From assembly GCF_040939455.1 (NCBI RefSeq), contig NC_134120.1, forward strand, positions 53,025,001 to 53,089,000: a stretch of 64,000 nt of DNA. Reading direction: 5' to 3'. The notes beneath the pieces are model-generated. The model made no database searches and had not been told where the DNA came from. It worked only from the letters and a program-made list of their open reading frames with translations. This document shows, piece after piece, positions 63,241-64,000 of this stretch. How positions within the stretch are numbered: position 1 is the stretch's first letter; the number at the start of each line of letters is the position of its first letter. The translations under genes were made by a program, and so were the position numbers. The DNA comes from Microcebus murinus. Lineage: Eukaryota > Chordata > Mammalia > Primates > Cheirogaleidae.

Positions 63241-63360
63241 AGCGGTCAGAGTGCCAGAGCTCGTGACATTAACTGCCGGAACACGCCGCCCGCGCTGCAG
63301 TGGCTGCGCTGGAAGGCTGTGGCATGCGCCAGCCAGGAGCCACAGGCCACCTTCTTAAGA

Positions 63361-63470
63361 GTGGGGGGAGGGGGGAGGGGCATTTATTGAAACTTTAAAA
63401 TCTGTACCCCCATAATATGCCGAAATAAAATAAAAAAATAAAAAAATAAAAAAAAAATAAAAAAAAAAGA
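63361..63470 (+). mobile_element. LINE-1 3' tip, extremely truncated
   Basis: GGGCATTTATTGAAACTTTA, CTGTACCCCCATAATATGCC and an A-rich tail repeat the last part of the LINE-1 3' UTR at 52440-52521. Only about 70 bases of LINE-1 plus tail are present. Target-site copies are not clear. Confidence 0.85.
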
Positions 63471-63529
63471 AAGCAGTGTGCAGGGGAAGGCGGGCATCTA
63501 CATGGGAGAAGGAGAACCAGGGCCAGAAC

Positions 63530-63740
63530 CAGAAGGCCTGGTTTTGCTCCTGATGCTGGTGCTAACTAGTTTCGTAACCTGGAGAGTCCTTTAACCTCAG
63601 GGAAGCTCCACTTTCTCGTATTTAACATGAGATTGAAAATATCAACCTCACGAGTCTTAGGAGTATCACATACAACATCTAAAAGTGCCTGAAGCAGCTC
63701 CTGGCACTAACGAAATGCTCCGTATAAGTAGGAAGGATGG
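63530..63740. mobile_element. MIR SINE (probable)
   Basis: CCTGATGCTGGTGCTAACTAG, TTTCGTAACCTGGAGAGTCC and CTGAAGCAGCTCCTGGCACT follow MIR order. Confidence 0.65.
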
Positions 63741-63890
63741 AACATGAATGAGGGATGCCTCGTAGTTATAGGTTTGGTTGGCCTTGAAGAAAATGGAAAG
63801 CTGATAAACAAGGACAAAATAAAAATCGAACACATGGAGAATGTTCAGTGAATGCTTGCCTCCAGGGGCGTGCGTGTAGAATAACTAACT

Positions 63891-64000
63891 GCCTGGTACA
63901 GTTTGGATGTCCCACCCCTGCAAATCTCATGGTGAAATATGGTCCTCAGTGGTGGATGTGGGCCTGGTGGGAGGTGTCTGGGTGACAGGGGCAGATCCCT
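63891..64000 (+). mobile_element. MaLR (MST/THE1/MLT1-like) LTR start, cut by window
   Basis: GGTACAGTTTGGATGTCCCA, CAAATCTCATGGTGAAATAT and GGCCTGGTGGGAGGTGTCTG follow the first 100 or so bases of an ERVL-MaLR LTR. The window ends inside it. Confidence 0.85.

Overview
The window is nuclear DNA of a primate, most likely a strepsirrhine and probably a Malagasy lemur. Nearly all its Alu elements carry a left arm reading CCTAGCACTCTGGGAGG and a linker with AGAAAGAAATTAATTGGCC and a (TA)n stretch. I associate that form with lemurs and not with monkeys, apes or humans. Two older copies (4660 and 44488) have the GTGCTGGGATTACAG form of ancestral primate Alu. Nothing here is prokaryotic: there are no operons, CRISPR arrays or ribosome binding sites.

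No multi-exon host gene could be assigned. The only intact recognisable protein-coding frame is an 86-codon SRP9 frame at 14970-15230. It lies in a processed retrocopy with a 5' UTR, long 3' UTR, poly(A) and an exact 16-bp target-site duplication (TSD). Most other long frames are shadows of Alu arms, (GGA)n, (CA)n or CpG-rich DNA.

Layout. 1-9.2 kb: lemur Alus set in old LINE-1 pieces and unassigned DNA. 9.69-11.02 kb: an element joining a LINE-1-like 5' UTR to a LINE-1 3' end without ORF1 or most of ORF2, bounded by an 18-bp TSD. 12.5-17.5 kb: old LINE-1 sequence carrying the SRP9 retrocopy and several Alus. 16.7-36.8 kb: GC-richer and with only one Alu; it holds two CpG-rich blocks (20.74-21.62 and 27.6-28.03 kb), a solo LTR, opposed CA and TG repeats and a purine (GGA)n tract of about 770 bp. 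34.9-44.8 kb: AT-rich LINE-1 debris, including a probable 5'-inverted copy, and an LTR inserted in an L1 3' end. 46.98-47.51 kb: an LTR with an array of CCAAT boxes. 51.7-52.5 kb: a young 5'-truncated LINE-1. 54.8-60.4 kb: a minus-strand LINE-1 holding a full-length Hsmar1-type mariner, which holds an Alu (itself split by a solo LTR) and a second LTR. 60.4-64 kb: MER5A, MIRs, a LINE-1 3' tip and the start of a MaLR LTR cut by the window edge.

The story is retrotransposition. LINE-1 machinery supplied the SRP9 retrocopy, the Alus and the L1 derivatives, while LTRs and a DNA transposon give relative ages. Family names come from memory of consensus sequences, without a database search; boundaries resting on TSDs are the firmest.
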